A stretch of 33,512 nucleotides of DNA, taken from NCBI GenBank assembly GCA_020630795.1, contig JAHDIK010000027.1, positions 1-33,512 on the forward strand, read 5' to 3'. This stretch comes from Colwellia sp. (GTDB lineage: Bacteria > Pseudomonadota > Gammaproteobacteria > Enterobacterales > Alteromonadaceae). Made by a program: the position numbers and the translations under genes. This document shows positions 33,247 through 33,512 of the stretch, one piece after another (within the stretch, counting starts at the first letter, position 1; each line of letters opens with the position of its first letter). The notes below the pieces were generated by a model that saw only the letters and a program-made list of their open reading frames with translations, searched no databases and was not told where the DNA came from.

Positions 33247-33322
33247 GGGGCTATAGCTCAGCTGGGAGAGCGCTTCGCTGGCAGCGAAGAGGTCTGCGGT
33301 TCGATCCCGCATAGCTCCACCA
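33247..33322 (+). tRNA. tRNA-Ala (anticodon GGC)
   Basis: A 76-nt cloverleaf. The acceptor arm GGGGCTA pairs with TAGCTCC. The D arm is AGCTCAGCTGGGAGAGC, the anticodon arm CTTCGCTGGCAGCGAAG has GGC at 33280-33282, and the T arm contains GGTTCGATCC. CCA is encoded. It differs from E. coli tRNA-Ala(GGC) mainly in the anticodon stem, where changes are compensated. Confidence 0.98.
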
Positions 33323-33466
33323 AAAAATTTAGTTATTGGATTATTAATAGTCGAATAACGAACTTTAAAAAGTTAGTGTCTTGTGAATAAGATTAGTTTT
33401 ACTAAACTTATTTGTAACACTGAAAATAACGAAGTTGATTCGTCAACAGCGTTAGCAAGTTTTAGT

Positions 33467-33512
33467 GTCCCTATCGTCTAGAGGCCTAGGACACCGCCCT
33501 TTCACGGCGGTA
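33467..33512 (+). tRNA. tRNA-Glu (anticodon TTC), 5' part, cut by the window end
   Basis: GTCCCTATCGTCTAGAGG and the anticodon arm CCGCCCTTTCACGGCGG closely match E. coli tRNA-Glu(TTC). The sequence stops after the anticodon stem at the window edge. It lies 144 nt after tRNA-Ala and is probably cotranscribed with it. Confidence 0.95.

Noticed and set aside
1..33512. Mobile elements, CRISPR arrays, prophage or defence islands
   Set aside because: No transposase, integrase, spaced direct repeats or toxin-antitoxin pair was recognised; gene content and order are those of a stable chromosome. The 3' tRNAs show no attachment-site duplication within the window.

Overview
The window reads as chromosomal DNA of an AT-rich marine gammaproteobacterium of the Alteromonadales, most likely Colwelliaceae or a close relative. 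This placement is inferred from protein resemblance and gene order; no rRNA is present. Most blocks are core genes known from E. coli neighbourhoods (bcp-gcvR next to bamC, yffB-dapE, yfbV/ackA-pta, alaA-yfbR, ilvIH, xthA, rlmA, yvcK). No insertion sequence, prophage, integrase or CRISPR array was seen.

Layout. 1-443: gene-free, AT-rich, with one palindrome. 444-5610: a cell-surface-signalling trio of FecI-like sigma factor, FecR-like anti-sigma factor and TonB-dependent receptor with an STN signalling domain. 5638-8291: bcp and gcvR (minus), then bamC (plus), with dapA missing from its usual place. 8328-10720: a minus-strand operon of yffB, dapE, an M15 peptidase and a small membrane protein. 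10721-11366: a gene-free stretch with DnaA-box-like repeats. 11367-15306: ackA-pta (minus) and divergent yfbV. 15420-17053: rlmA and xthA. 17217-19750: ilvIH preceded by a promoter, a branched-chain-amino-acid leader peptide (19598-19660) and a terminator/attenuator hairpin. 19969-21510: a REC-DUF3369-HD-GYP regulator. 21539-26731: a two-component system divergent from a TRAP transporter (dctPQM), with a 24-bp perfect palindrome between them. 26896-29319: an ApbE / DUF3570 / DUF4266 operon. 29347-31176: alaA-yfbR. 31384-31977: an LRAT-like protein. 31954-32865: yvcK. 33135-33512: a strong stringent-type promoter, tRNA-Ala(GGC) and the 5' part of tRNA-Glu(TTC).

How the genes work together. The sigma/anti-sigma/receptor trio would sense an external ligand at the outer membrane and adjust transcription. 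The histidine kinase and its NarL-type regulator probably control uptake of a small organic acid, perhaps a 2-oxoacid, through the TRAP transporter. AckA-Pta interconverts acetate and acetyl-CoA, AlaA links pyruvate to alanine, and IlvIH turns pyruvate toward valine, leucine and isoleucine. The least understood part is the ApbE/DUF3570/DUF4266 operon. Its outer-membrane-barrel-like DUF3570 protein carries a D-x-L-T-G-A-S motif resembling the FMN-attachment motif of NqrC and RnfG, and its lipoprotein ends in Gly-Gly-Gly-Cys-Gly-Cys-Asn.
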